The notes: generated by a model from the letters alone, not told the origin. A stretch of DNA of 64,000 nt from Streptomyces sp. I6 (GCA_003725745.1 RHDP01000001.1:5497501-5561500); one strand, 5' to 3'. Positions 40,595 to 49,530 are shown, counted from the stretch's first letter. Numbers and translations are program-made.

Positions 40595-41439
40595 AGGGCT
40601 CCTCGCATCCGACGCAACAGGCTCAGTGAGTCCTCCAGGGTAAGCGCCTGGGAGCGCATCCTGGCATAGCGCATCTGGAGCACACTGATCTCCCGGGGGT
40701 CGGAGACGAACTGGCCGCCTCGTTGGCCCTCGCAGTAGCCGAACCACTTGTTCTCGCGGGTCTCCAGCAGCTGCATAGGGCCATCCAGACCCGCGTGGCT
40801 CTCGCGTACCAGCGGCATGATCTGGAGCTCGATGTTGCGGAGTCCGGCCAGGTCGAGGAGATGGTCGAGCAGCTCGCGGGTGACCGCCGGCCCGCCCATC
40901 CGGCGCAGCAGCAGATGTTCTTCGAGGATGAAGCTGTACGCCGTGTTCGGGCGCTCCCTCAGCAGCCGCTGCCGTTCCAGCCGGGCCGTCATCTGCGCCT
41001 CGATCTGGTCGTCCCCCAGCGGCGGGAGCTGGTTGACGAACAGCGTCCGCGCGTACGCCTCCGTCTGCAACAGGCCCGGAACCAGACGGCATTCGTAGGT
41101 GGCGAGGCTGCTCGCCACCGCCTCCAGCCGCGCCCATCTGCGGAACCACGCCGCCAGCCCGGGCCGTCGCGAGAGATGCTGCGCGGCCCGCCGCAGCACG
41201 CCCGTGTTGCCGAGGGCCGCCTCCGCCCGCTCCACGAAACCGTCGTCCGGCATCCGTCGGCCCAGCTCGATCGAGGCCACCGTGTGCTTGGAGTACCCGA
41301 CGAGCGGGGCGAAGTCGACGCGGCTGAGACCCGCGTGCTCGCGCAGGGCTTGTACCACCGCCCCGAACGTCCGCAGACTGTCCGAGGCTTCCGGCTCCGT
41401 GGTGTGCGTACCGGCTCCGCCGGTGTCCGTCATCGCCAT
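40591..41439 (-). CDS. helix-turn-helix regulator with DUF5753 (WhiJ-like)
   Basis: 282 residues. An XRE-type HTH lies at about 25-80 (LREHAGLSRVDFAPLVGYSK, HTVASIELGRRMP), followed by the DUF5753 sensor region: WARLEAVASSLATYECRLVP, GLLQTEAYARTLF, LERQRLL, and RNIELQIMPLVRESHAGLDG. Proteins of this type, including WhiJ, act with a DUF397 partner and an ATP-binding protein in developmental and antibiotic control of Streptomyces. All three are present here: DUF397 overlapping downstream and the ATPase divergent at 41556. ATG 41439 is used; ATG 41433 is possible. Confidence 0.93.
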   Translation of the reverse strand: MAMTDTGGAGTHTTEPEASDSLRTFGAVVQALREHAGLSRVDFAPLVGYSKHTVASIELGRRMPDDGFVERAEAALGNTGVLRRAAQHLSRRPGLAAWFRRWARLEAVASSLATYECRLVPGLLQTEAYARTLFVNQLPPLGDDQIEAQMTARLERQRLLRERPNTAYSFILEEHLLLRRMGGPAVTRELLDHLLDLAGLRNIELQIMPLVRESHAGLDGPMQLLETRENKWFGYCEGQRGGQFVSDPREISVLQMRYARMRSQALTLEDSLSLLRRMRGAL

Positions 41440-41555
41440 CGGGCCATCGTCACGGATGGTGACCCGTACCGTCTACCCGGAGTGCGTGTACGCTGACACG
41501 GCGTACACGGGGGTCTGCTGGAGAAACCCCAGGTCCGGCCGCAGAATTGGGGCCC

Positions 41556-42056
41556 ATGACCGCATCGGCCACCCCACCGGCCATCCCCGCCGCCCCCCAA
41601 CCGCCCGTCACCGTACGTGTGTTCTTACAGCGCTTCAGCTCCACGCCGCGCGGTGCCCGGCTCGCCCGGCATCTGGCGCTCCACCAACTGCACTCCTGGG
41701 GTGTTCCGCACGGGACGGAGACGTCCGAGACGGCCGCCGTCCTGGTTGCCGAACTGGCGGCGAACGCGGTGACCCACGGGCTCGTGCCGGGCCGGGACTT
41801 CGAGCTGCGGCTCGCCCTGGAGCCCGGAAAGCTCATCGTGGACGTGTCGGACCCGCGGGGCGAGTGCCGCCCGCCCCGGCCCGGTGGGAAGGAAGGCGCG
41901 GGGCCCGGTGCGGAGCGTCGTGGTGAGGAGGGCGGTGTGGAGGAGGGCGGCCGTGGGCTGGTGCTCGTCGAGGCGCTCGCCGACCGGTGGTCGGTCCTCG
42001 ACCGGGTGCCGGTCGGCAAGACCGTACGCGCCGAGCTGGACCTGCCGCCGCGGTGA
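41556..42056 (+). CDS. ATP-binding protein, HATPase_c_2 (anti-sigma-factor kinase-like)
   Basis: 166 residues from ATG 41556. The GHKL-type ATP fold is marked by the N box VAELAANAVTHG and the G-box-like EEGGRGLVLVEALADRW; DVSDPRGECRPP corresponds to the ATP-lid region. An acidic Gly/Glu-rich insert (about residues 110-130) lies before the second glycine motif. Such stand-alone domains resemble SpoIIAB/RsbW kinases and commonly sit beside DUF5753/DUF397 regulators. Divergent from the WhiJ-like gene, sharing a 116-bp promoter gap. Confidence 0.9.
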   Translation: MTASATPPAIPAAPQPPVTVRVFLQRFSSTPRGARLARHLALHQLHSWGVPHGTETSETAAVLVAELAANAVTHGLVPGRDFELRLALEPGKLIVDVSDPRGECRPPRPGGKEGAGPGAERRGEEGGVEEGGRGLVLVEALADRWSVLDRVPVGKTVRAELDLPPR

Positions 42057-42195
42057 AGCGCCCGGGCCACCGGGGCGACGCGAACCCCGGACGCGCACGT
42101 GGAGGGGAACGCCGGGTGCCGCATACGGACGCGCGCAGGGTGCCCCCGTGATCGCGAACGCCGGGTGCCCGCGCGGAGAGGGCACCTCGCGGTCG

Positions 42196-42600
42196 CTACG
42201 CGGGCTGGAGCAGGTCCCAGCGGTTGCCGTACAGGTCCTCGAAGACGGCGACCGAGCCGTACGGCTCGTGGCGCGGCTCCTCCAGGAAGCGGACGCCGGC
42301 CGCCGTCATCCTGGCGTGGTCGCGGGCGAAGTCGTCGGTGTGCAGGAAGAACCCGACCCGGCCGCCGGTCTGCGCGCCCACGCTCGCCGACTGCTCCTCG
42401 CCGTGCGCCCTCGCAAGCAGCAGATCCGTGCCGCCCGTGCCGCCGCCGGGCCGGACCACGACCCATCGCGAACCATCGCCCCGGTCGGTGTCCTCGACGA
42501 GGGTGAAGCCGAGGGCGTCCCGGTAGAAGGCGATGGCCTCGTCGTAGTCGCGGACGACCAGGGTGACGAGGGCTATGCGGGGCAGCGGTGCGGTGGACAC
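42196..42600 (-). CDS. VOC-family (glyoxalase/bleomycin-resistance fold) protein
   Basis: 134 residues from GTG 42600, with AAGGAG upstream; the open frame to 42654 is less likely. Two beta-alpha-beta-beta-beta modules are seen: LVTLVVRDYDEAIAFYRDAL and LGFTLVEDTD in the first, VGFFLHTDDFARDHARM through GVRFLEEPRHEPYGSVAVFE and DLYGNRWDLLQ in the second. The terminal EDLYGN-x-WDL is typical of this family, whose members bind metals and act as isomerases, dioxygenases or drug-binding proteins. The substrate is not evident. Divergent from the kinase-like gene. Confidence 0.9.
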   Translation of the reverse strand: MSTAPLPRIALVTLVVRDYDEAIAFYRDALGFTLVEDTDRGDGSRWVVVRPGGGTGGTDLLLARAHGEEQSASVGAQTGGRVGFFLHTDDFARDHARMTAAGVRFLEEPRHEPYGSVAVFEDLYGNRWDLLQPA

Positions 42601-42653
42601 GTGGATCGGCTCTCCTTGCTCGGGGGCGCCCCAGTATCGCCGACGGGTACACA

Positions 42654-43298
42654 ATGCCTCGCATGGACCCGTCGACGGAGCAGCTCGCCGACCGTGCCGG
42701 CCGTCTCGCCCGCCGCGGTGGACGGCACCTCCTCGGTATCGCGGGGCCGCCCGGGGCGGGCAAGTCCACGCTCGCCGCCGAACTCGTGTCGCGACTCGGC
42801 CCGGAGCGTGCCGTCCTCGTCCCGATGGACGGCTTCCATCTCGCGCGGGCCGAACTGGAGCGGCTCGGCCGGGCGGGGCGCAAGGGCGCCCCGGACACCT
42901 TCGACGCGGCCGGGTTCGCGGCGCTGCTGACCCGGCTCCGTACCCGCGAGGCGGGGACGACCGTGTACGCGCCGGCCTTCGACCGGGGCATCGAGGAGCC
43001 GGTGGCGGGCAGTATCGCGGTCGGCCCGGACGTCCCGCTCGTCATCACCGAGGGCAACTACCTGCTGCACGACGAGGGGCCCTGGGCGCGGATCCGCGCA
43101 CTGCTCGACGAGGTCTGGTACCTGGAGCTGCCCGACGCGGTACGGGTGCCCCGGCTGGTGGACCGGCACGTGCGCTTCGGCAAGGAGCGCTCCGACGCCG
43201 AGTGCTGGGTCCGCGACTCCGACGAGTTCAACGCCCGGCTGGTGGCGCGCGGCCGGCACCGCGCCCACCTCACCGTGCGGGCGGGGCCCGGTGCCTGA
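42654..43298 (+). CDS. nucleoside/nucleotide kinase family P-loop protein
   Basis: 214 residues from ATG 42654 (ATG 42663 also possible). Walker A is LLGIAGPPGAGKSTLAAEL; the uridine-kinase/phosphoribulokinase-like motifs VLVPMDGFHLARAELERLG and PLVITEGNYLLHDEGPW follow, and a lid with RHVRFGKERSDAECWVRDSD. Relatives include uridine kinase, pantothenate kinase and FrcK-like sugar kinases; the phosphate acceptor is uncertain. Gene ends 36 bases before a block of 23-bp tandem repeats. Confidence 0.87.
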   Translation: MPRMDPSTEQLADRAGRLARRGGRHLLGIAGPPGAGKSTLAAELVSRLGPERAVLVPMDGFHLARAELERLGRAGRKGAPDTFDAAGFAALLTRLRTREAGTTVYAPAFDRGIEEPVAGSIAVGPDVPLVITEGNYLLHDEGPWARIRALLDEVWYLELPDAVRVPRLVDRHVRFGKERSDAECWVRDSDEFNARLVARGRHRAHLTVRAGPGA

Positions 43299-43334
43299 GC
43301 CGCCCCGCTGCCGTGCGCACGGACCGGCCCCACC

Positions 43335-43518
43335 GGCTGCCCGTACCCGGCCTGACCGGTTGCCTGTACCCGGCCTGACCGGTTGCCTGTACCCGGCCTG
43401 ACCGGTTGCCTGTACCCGGCCTGACCGGTTGCCTGTACCCGGCCTGACCGGTTGCCCGTACCCGGTCTCACGGGTTGCCCGTACCCGGCCTGACCGGCTG
43501 CCCGTACCCGGCCGCGCT
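43335..43518. repeat. eight tandem 23-bp repeats between convergent genes
   Basis: Eight contiguous units starting at 43335, 43358, 43381, 43404, 43427, 43450, 43473 and 43496. The core is TTGCCTGTACCCGGCCTGAC; units 2-5 are identical, the outer ones differ by a few bases. The array fills the gap between the kinase-like stop (43298) and the SDR stop (43517-43519), touching the latter. Contains the palindrome ACCGGT at each junction. Confidence 0.95.
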
Positions 43519-44350
43519 ATGCGCCGAGGCTGCCCATGGCACGTCCGACGAGCGCGTCGAACGCCCGGTCGGGCAGGATCCGGCGGATCATGATCAGCGG
43601 CTTGGCGCCCATGCCCACCGCGTAACGGGTCCTGGGGCGGCGGCTGGTGGCTGCCCGGCCGATGGCGCGGGCGACGACTGACGGGGACGAGGACCGGCGC
43701 GCGTTGCTCTCCGACTCGAGGGTCCCGGCCATGGCGGCGATCTGCCCGGCGTACGCGCTGCCCTCGCCGAGCTTGCGGAGCTTGCCGGCGGCGATCGAGC
43801 TCCACTCCGTGCGGATGGCGCCCGGCTCGACGATGACCACGTCGACGCCGAAGGGCCTGACCTCCATGCGGAGGGAGTCGCTGAAGCCTTCGAGGGCGAA
43901 CTTCGTGCCGTGGTACCAGGCGCCCAGCGGCGTGTGGATCTTGCCGCCCATCGAGGTGATGTTGATGACGCGGCCGCTGCGCCGGGAGCGCATGTGCGGC
44001 AGCACGAGCTGGGTCAGCCGGGCGGCGCCGAAGACGTTGACCTCGAACTGGTACCGGGCCTCGTCCAGCGCCACCTCCTCGACCGGGCCGTACGAGCCGT
44101 ATCCGGCGTTGTTGACCAGGACGTCGATCCGGCCGGTCTCGGCGACGATCCGGTCCACGCCGTCGCGCATCGAGTCCTCGTCGGTGACGTCCATGGCGAT
44201 CGTGCGGATGCCCCGCTCGGCCAGGGCGGACATCCGCTCGACACGGCGGGCGGCGCCGTAGACGGTGAATCCGCGGGCGAGCAGCTCCAGGGCTGCGGCT
44301 TCGCCGATGCCGGAAGAGGCTCCGGTGACCAGGGCGACCTTGCTCGACAT
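43517..44350 (-). CDS. short-chain dehydrogenase/reductase (classical SDR)
   Basis: 277 residues from ATG 44350, preceded by GGAGG; the open frame extends upstream but without a better site. NAD(P)-binding TGASSGIGEAAALELLARG, the VLVNNAGYGSYGPVEE motif, catalytic Ser in INITSMGGKIH, Tyr/Lys in WYHGTKFALEG, and VVIVEPGAIRTEW are all present. The Arg pair (GAARRVERM) after the second strand suggests NADPH. An extended C-terminal region (RAIGRAATSRRPRTRYAVGM) is typical of the SDR5-like group. Divergent from the TetR gene with a shared symmetric operator, so it is the likely regulated target. Confidence 0.92.
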   Translation of the reverse strand: MSSKVALVTGASSGIGEAAALELLARGFTVYGAARRVERMSALAERGIRTIAMDVTDEDSMRDGVDRIVAETGRIDVLVNNAGYGSYGPVEEVALDEARYQFEVNVFGAARLTQLVLPHMRSRRSGRVINITSMGGKIHTPLGAWYHGTKFALEGFSDSLRMEVRPFGVDVVIVEPGAIRTEWSSIAAGKLRKLGEGSAYAGQIAAMAGTLESESNARRSSSPSVVARAIGRAATSRRPRTRYAVGMGAKPLIMIRRILPDRAFDALVGRAMGSLGA

Positions 44351-44380
44351 GACGGGTCCTCCGATGGGCGCGAGATAAAG

Positions 44381-44417
44381 TGAACCTGTACTCATAATTA
44401 TCATGAGTGCTGGTTCA
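44381..44417. promoter_or_regulatory. symmetric 37-bp operator between SDR and TetR genes
   Basis: Nested inverted repeats share one centre at 44399: TGAACC (44381-44386) with GGTTCA (44412-44417), and ACTCAT (44390-44395) with ATGAGT (44403-44408), around AT-rich AATTATC. Exact symmetry in the divergent gap of a TetR gene marks it as the probable regulator binding site, overlapping the promoter of the SDR gene. Confidence 0.8.
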
Positions 44418-44556
44418 TGTTTGTGCAAGCCGGGCGGACGTGATCCTGAACTAGAATTCATCTTCCTGCCGCGGGGGCGGGCCGCCGAGTGCCCCCGGCG
44501 CGGCGGTCCGACCCGGGAGCACGGCAGTCCGCCCCTGGCCGAGTTACGGAGGACCC

Positions 44557-45138
44557 ATGGCCGGTTCACGCCCGCTGCGCGCGGACGCCGTCCGCAACCG
44601 GACGAAGATCCTGGCTGCCGCGCGCGAGCAGATCACCCTCCACGGACCCGATGTCCCGATGGACGCCATCGCCGAAGCGGCCGGCGTGGCCGTGGGTACG
44701 CTCTACCGCCATTTCCCCACCAAGACGGACCTCGTGGGGGCCGTCATCGCCGAGCACAGCGAGACCATCACCCTCGACATCGAGACCGCGGCGGCACGCG
44801 TCGGGGACGGCTCCCACGCGATGGCGGAGATCACCCGGCTCGTCGAGCGCACGATCGAGGCCGCGGCCCGGGACCGCAGTGTGAAGGCGGCGGCCCAGAC
44901 CCTGGGCGCCGCGCACTGGACCGAGCGGCAGGAGCAGCGGTTCAGGGCCGCGATGGAACGGATCATCGCCGCCGCCGTCACCGACGGGGACCTCCGCCCC
45001 GACCTCACCGTCGACGACTTCCTGATGCTGGTCCTCACCGCCCCCACCGACCAGGAGCCCGCCGTGCGCTCCCGCTGGCTGGCACTCTTCCTGGCCGGGT
45101 TCACGGCACGGGCCGGCCAGGCGGCGGACGGGGCCTGA
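44557..45138 (+). CDS. TetR-family transcriptional repressor
   Basis: 193 residues from ATG 44557, with GGAGG five bases upstream. The TetR HTH occupies residues about 10-58: RNRTKILAAAREQITLHGPD, MDAIAEAAGVAVGTLYRHFP, TKTDLVGAVIAEH. The C-terminal helical ligand domain includes ERIIAAAVTDGDLRPDLT, the motif preceding the dimer interface. It most likely represses itself and the divergent SDR through the operator at 44381-44417. Inducer unknown. Confidence 0.95.
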   Translation: MAGSRPLRADAVRNRTKILAAAREQITLHGPDVPMDAIAEAAGVAVGTLYRHFPTKTDLVGAVIAEHSETITLDIETAAARVGDGSHAMAEITRLVERTIEAAARDRSVKAAAQTLGAAHWTERQEQRFRAAMERIIAAAVTDGDLRPDLTVDDFLMLVLTAPTDQEPAVRSRWLALFLAGFTARAGQAADGA

Positions 45139-45597
45139 ACGGCTGCCGCACCTGCCGGCCGGGGACCTGATGCGCGGCGGCACCACCGCCGGGGAGCCGA
45201 CCGGCTCCCAGGCGCCCCGCCGGGTGCCCCTCCCAGGTGCCCCGCTGCGGACCGGACGGCCCCGGCCGAGGTGTGCCCCCGTGCCCGACCGGTGGCTACG
45301 GCCGGGGACCACATCCCTCGGACGCTCTGACGGGACCCGGCAGGCGGTCGGCCCGCGCCCCGGAGCCACGCACACACCGCACAGGCGCCACATATCCGCG
45401 CCGCACCACATATGCGTCACGCATGGAGCGCACATGTACGACACCCGAGCCACATGGGCGCCGCGTGGGCCTGGCAAGCGGGGCCCCTGGTGCGCTCGGT
45501 ACGCTCGAAACCTGAGCACGCACAGCGCAGAACCGAACACGGGCACCACCCGGGCAATCAGGATCCGATCCGAAACACAGGACGAGCGGGGGCCGAC
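45139..45597. other. 459-bp intergenic region
   Basis: Between the TetR gene and the next rightward gene. No gene is recognised. It contains several CACAT/ACATAT words clustered at 45390-45460 (CCACATATCC, CCACATATGC, GCACATGTAC, CCACATGGG), a locally less GC-rich stretch that may hold the promoter of the 45598 gene. Confidence 0.45.
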
Positions 45598-46556
45598 GTG
45601 AGGCTTTTCCGGCGAGGGCCGAAGCGGGACGGGAACGACACCCCCCGGGACGCGGAGTTCGCCTTCTTCTCGGTGGCGGAGGGCGCCCACTTCCGCGGCC
45701 AGGTCCGGGAGGCGTTCGCCGAGCGCGGCCTGGAGGTCACCGTCTACGCGGACGCCGTCACCGACAGCGCCGGACGCCAGTTCGGGCTCGGCAACCTGGC
45801 CGCCGTCTGCCACAACGACGAGCGGGGCCCCCGCGTATGGCCGAAGGTCATTCGAGACCACGTCGGCATGGTGCTCCGCACCATGGACGCGCCGTCCGCG
45901 CTGGACACCCTGCCGCCCGAGCAGATCCGGTCCCAGCTGTACCCGCGGGTGATCGGCTCCGAGGGCCTGGACAGGGAAACGTTCCGCTATGCCCGGCCGC
46001 TCGCGCCGGGACTGAGCGAGGTGCTCGCGCTCGACCTCCCCGAGAGCGTGATGATCCTGACCGATGACGCCCTCGCACCGCTCGGGACGTACCGGTGCTC
46101 CGCGAGCGGGCGATGGCCAATCTGCGGGACCTTCCCGTGGAGGGCCACGAGACCATCAAGGACGCCGGAGGCATGCGCCTGGAGGTGGTGGTCGGCGACT
46201 CCTTCTACACGGCCAGCCGCGTGCTCGCCCTGGACACGCTCGTCCGCCAGGTCACCGGGCAGCAGATCACGCAGGACGGCGCCCTGGTCGCACTGCCGTT
46301 CCGGCACCAGATCGCCTTCCACGTCATCCGCGACGCCGGGGTCATCCCGTCCCTGAACGCGCTGGCCGCCTTCGCCGCGTCCGGGTACGCCGACACGCCG
46401 GGGGCGATCACCCCGTACGTCTACTGGTGGCGGGCTGGGACGCTGACCCAGCTCAGCGACCGGGACCAGGACGGGGACGGGCTGCGGATCGTGGTCGGCG
46501 AGGACTTCCAGGACATGCTGGAACGTCTCGTGGCCCGGCATCCGGGCGACGACTGA
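45598..46556 (+). CDS. conserved actinobacterial hypothetical protein, one frame break
   Basis: 319 residues after repair. GTG 45598 opens VRLFRRGPKRDGND; the first frame holds AEFAFFSVAEGAHFRGQVRE, GLEVTVYADAVTDSAGRQFG and VLALDLPESVMILTDDALAP. The second frame, entered by adding one base at GG 46094-46095, continues LRERAMANLRDLPVEGHETI, LALDTLVRQVTG, VALPFRHQIAFHVIRDAGVI and PYVYWWRAGTLTQL. Similar proteins recur in streptomycetes without known function; the two-part layout resembles DUF1444-like proteins. The last codons and stop form the first unit of a 25-bp tandem repeat. Confidence 0.78.
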
Positions 46557-46656
46557 GGCCCGGCGTCCGGGCGACGACTGAGGCCCGGCGTCCGGGCGAC
46601 GACTGAGGCCCGGCATCCGGACGGCGGCCAAGGCCCGGCGTCGGGGCTGCGGCCGA
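46532..46656. repeat. five tandem 25-bp repeats that begin inside the coding end of the preceding gene
   Basis: Units begin at 46532, 46557, 46582, 46607 and 46632 with core GGCCCGGCGTCCGGGCGACG plus ACTGA. Units 1-3 are nearly identical; 4 and 5 have drifted. Unit 1 contains the final seven codons and the TGA stop of the 45598 gene, so the array arose by copying that gene end downstream. Confidence 0.93.
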
Positions 46657-46799
46657 GGCCCGTGGAGCTCCCGGACCGCGCTCCGTTCGCGGCAGGCACC
46701 GGCGGCGGGCGGAGGGACGCGGCTCCGCTCGTACGGGCACCGCAGACGGGGGATGAACCCCATCAGACCGCGGACCGCACCCCCGGCCGAGGACCGCGA

Positions 46800-46827
46800 A
46801 CCGGTCGGCTGACGACAGCCGACCGGT
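46800..46827. terminator. perfect 12-bp stem, 4-base loop hairpin upstream of the M24 peptidase
   Basis: ACCGGTCGGCTG (46800-46811), loop ACGA, CAGCCGACCGGT (46816-46827). Very stable, 64 bases before the peptidase start. No T tract follows, as is common in streptomycetes, so it could end transcription from the left or act in the 5' leader of the peptidase gene. Confidence 0.6.
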
Positions 46828-46890
46828 CGGCCGGGAAGAAATACCCGCGCCCGGCCCATCCGGGCCGGCCGACACCCTACGGAGGAGCCC

Positions 46891-48027
46891 ATGCCCAGCA
46901 CCGCGGAGGCCGCACAACCGGCGCCGTTCACCGCCGACGACTACCGGGCGCGGATGGCCCGCGCCGCCCGGTCAGCAGCCGAGGCCGGGCTGTCCGGTCT
47001 CCTGGTGGCTCCCGGCCCGGACCTCGTCCACCTCACCGGCTACCAGCCCGTGCCGACCGAGCGGCTCACCTTCCTCGTCCTCGTCGAGGGGCAGGACCCG
47101 GTGCTGGTCGTACCGGCCCTGGAGGCCCCGGACGCGGAGCGCGCCGCCGGCGGGCCCGCGCTCACCTTGCGCGACTGGACGGACGGCAAGGACCCCTACG
47201 CCGTCACCGCCGCACTGCTCGAGGGGCGCGGCCGCTACGGCATCAGCGACAACGCGTGGGCCATGCACCTGCTCGGGATGCAGCGTGAACTGCCCGGTAC
47301 CACCTACACGGCCCTGACGCAGGCCCTGCCCATGCTGCGCGCGGTCAAGGACGAGCGGGAACTCGCCCGACTGGAGGCGGCCGGCGCCGCCGCCGACGAG
47401 GCGTACCGCGAGATCCTCAAGGTCCGCTTCTCCGGCCGCAAGGAGACCGACGTGGCCGCGGACCTCGCCGCCCTGCTGATGCGGTTCGGGCACTCCCAGG
47501 TGGACTTCACCGTCGTCGGCTCGGGCCCCAACGGGGCGAACCCCCACCACGAGGCCGGTGAACGCACCATCGTGGAGGGCGACATGGTGGTCCTCGACTT
47601 CGGCGGGCTGAAGCACGGATACGGCTCCGACACCACCCGGACCGTGCACGTGGGCGAGCCGACGGAGGAGGAGCGCCGGGTCCACGACACCGTGCGCGAG
47701 GCGCAGCAGGCCGGGTTCGAGGCGGTCCGGCCGGGGGCTGCCTGCCAGGACGTCGACCGGGCGGCGCGCGCGGTGATCGACGGTGCCGGCTACGGGGCCT
47801 ACTTCATCCACCGTACCGGCCACGGCATCGGCGTCACCACGCACGAGCCGCCGTACATGATCGAGGGGGAGCAGCAGCCGCTGGTGCCGGGGATGTGCTT
47901 CTCGGTGGAGCCGGGCATCTACCTCCCCGGCCGCTTCGGAGTGCGGATCGAGGACATCGTGACCGTCACGGAGACGGGCGGCCGGCGGCTGAACAACACA
48001 CCGCGCGAGCTGGCGATCGTCGAGTAG
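46891..48027 (+). CDS. M24-family Xaa-Pro aminopeptidase
   Basis: 378 residues from ATG 46891, with CGGAGGAG upstream. The N-terminal domain (1-150) is the creatinase-like non-catalytic half (LVAPGPDLVHLTGYQPVPTE). The pita-bread catalytic half carries the five metal ligands: Asp in MVVLDFGGLKHGY, Asp in GSDTTRTVHVG, His in HRTGHGIGVTTH, Glu in CFSVEPGIYLPG and Glu in VRIEDIVTVTE. Such cytosolic enzymes cut the first residue before a proline. Stand-alone gene after a hairpin. Confidence 0.94.
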   Translation: MPSTAEAAQPAPFTADDYRARMARAARSAAEAGLSGLLVAPGPDLVHLTGYQPVPTERLTFLVLVEGQDPVLVVPALEAPDAERAAGGPALTLRDWTDGKDPYAVTAALLEGRGRYGISDNAWAMHLLGMQRELPGTTYTALTQALPMLRAVKDERELARLEAAGAAADEAYREILKVRFSGRKETDVAADLAALLMRFGHSQVDFTVVGSGPNGANPHHEAGERTIVEGDMVVLDFGGLKHGYGSDTTRTVHVGEPTEEERRVHDTVREAQQAGFEAVRPGAACQDVDRAARAVIDGAGYGAYFIHRTGHGIGVTTHEPPYMIEGEQQPLVPGMCFSVEPGIYLPGRFGVRIEDIVTVTETGGRRLNNTPRELAIVE

Positions 48028-48294
48028 GACGCGGGAGGCGGACGCCCGGGTGGGACGGCAGGGACGTCGACGGGGCCGGGGCGGTCGGTGCCCAGGGCGG
48101 GTGAGGGGGCCGGGCACGTGCCGGGGCGGGCCGGGCTCGCACCGCCGCCCCGCGCGACACGGGCAGCGGAATCTCCCCTGGCTGCGGCCCCGGTTGCGGA
48201 CCTCCGGCCCAGGGCTCCTGGTTCAGGCCCCTGACCTTGTGTGAGCGCGGAGCGGGGCGGGCGGAACGGGCGAGGTAGGAGGCGGCGGCGGTCG

Positions 48295-49530
48295 CTACAG
48301 CCGGGTGGTGTAGTCGGCGGTGATGGCGGCGGCCCGCTCCGGCGAGGCTTCGGCCAGCCGCTTCAGATCCTCTTCGCACTCGGCCATGCGTGCCCTGAGT
48401 TCCCTGTGGCGCTGCCTGTCGCCCTCGCGTCGGGCTGCGGCCATCTGCTTCTCGTGGCGGGCGGCGATGACCTCGATGACCTCGCGCGCCGCCTCGTACA
48501 CGCGCACGGTGGAGGCGGCGGTGATGGCGGCGGCCCTCACCGGTGAGGCATCGGCCAGCCGCTCCCGGTCCTCTCGGCACTCCTCCGCCTGTGCGCCGAG
48601 TTTCCCGAGGTGCTGCTGGTCGTCCGTGTCCCGGGCGGCTCGAATCCGCTGGTCGTAGCAGGCGATCACGATCCCTATCAGGTCGCTTGTCGCCTCGCGC
48701 TCGGCGCTGTCGTCCGGGTAGGCGTCCAGCCACGGCGGCGGTGGGCGGTCGTCGCCGAGAACCGCGGCTCGGGCGGCCTCCACTTCCGCGCGGCGGCGGA
48801 AGTACAGGTCGTGACCGTCCACGTACATGTCGTCGGGTCGGTAGAGCTGCACGGGTTCCCCGTACGTATATTCGGAACGGCGAGGAGTGATCACGTCGGT
48901 ACGCACGCCGAGGCGGGCCGCCATGTCGTCGACGCTCTCGGGCGGCACCCTCCACAGGGCCGCCACTCGAGGTAACCGGTACCAGTTCCCGACCGGCACG
49001 CGCCGCTCCTTCAGGACGGCCTTGTGCCGCACCTCGACGGCGAACGGCGAGAGGCGGTCGGAGAGCCACGCGGTCACTACCACGGCGCGTTCCCCCTGGG
49101 CGTCCGGACACTCCAGCGGGCCGAAGCCGGCGAGAGTGAAGACGATCTTGGTGTTGACGCTGGCGCCGAGTGCCACCTCCTCGATGACATCGACGGCCTG
49201 CACATCGGCCGGCCGGACGCGTCGCTCGGTCCCCCGCACGCTTCTGAACACGACTTCGGGCGGATCGGCTGACGACCGGATCTCGACATGGCGGAGGCTG
49301 CCCAGCGTGTCGCGGAAGCCCGTACCGGCGACGAACAGCGCGGTGAGGAACCCGAGCCCGGCCAGCAGAAGAAAGGTCGGCCAGGCCGCCGAGAGGCCGA
49401 ACCTGGCAAGGACCACGACGGCGATCGCACCGGCGGGCAACGGGGCCAGGACCAGCGGTACGGCGAGCGCTCCGGCCAGTTCCAGAATGGGACGCGGTAC
49501 GAAATCCAGTCGCGCGGCCTCCACCTTCAT
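48295..49530 (-). CDS. membrane protein with duplicated C-terminal helical unit
   Basis: 411 residues from ATG 49530. Two transmembrane helices come first (ELAGALAVPLVLAPLPAGAI; WPTFLLLAGLGFLTALFVAG), then a PH-like beta-rich middle domain (VRPADVQAVDVIEEVALG; VFTLAGFGPLECPD; LYRPDDMYVDGHDLYFRRRA), and a charged helical tail. The tail has two copies of a unit containing EDRERLADASPVRAAAITA and EDLKRLAEASPERAAAITA, also visible as DNA similarity between about 48303-48375 and 48513-48590. I do not recognise the family. Converges with the peptidase gene. Confidence 0.75.
   Translation of the reverse strand: MKVEAARLDFVPRPILELAGALAVPLVLAPLPAGAIAVVVLARFGLSAAWPTFLLLAGLGFLTALFVAGTGFRDTLGSLRHVEIRSSADPPEVVFRSVRGTERRVRPADVQAVDVIEEVALGASVNTKIVFTLAGFGPLECPDAQGERAVVVTAWLSDRLSPFAVEVRHKAVLKERRVPVGNWYRLPRVAALWRVPPESVDDMAARLGVRTDVITPRRSEYTYGEPVQLYRPDDMYVDGHDLYFRRRAEVEAARAAVLGDDRPPPPWLDAYPDDSAEREATSDLIGIVIACYDQRIRAARDTDDQQHLGKLGAQAEECREDRERLADASPVRAAAITAASTVRVYEAAREVIEVIAARHEKQMAAARREGDRQRHRELRARMAECEEDLKRLAEASPERAAAITADYTTRL

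Noticed and set aside
43335-43518. CRISPR array in the 23-bp repeats
   Set aside because: Repeats are contiguous with no spacers and no cas genes are present.
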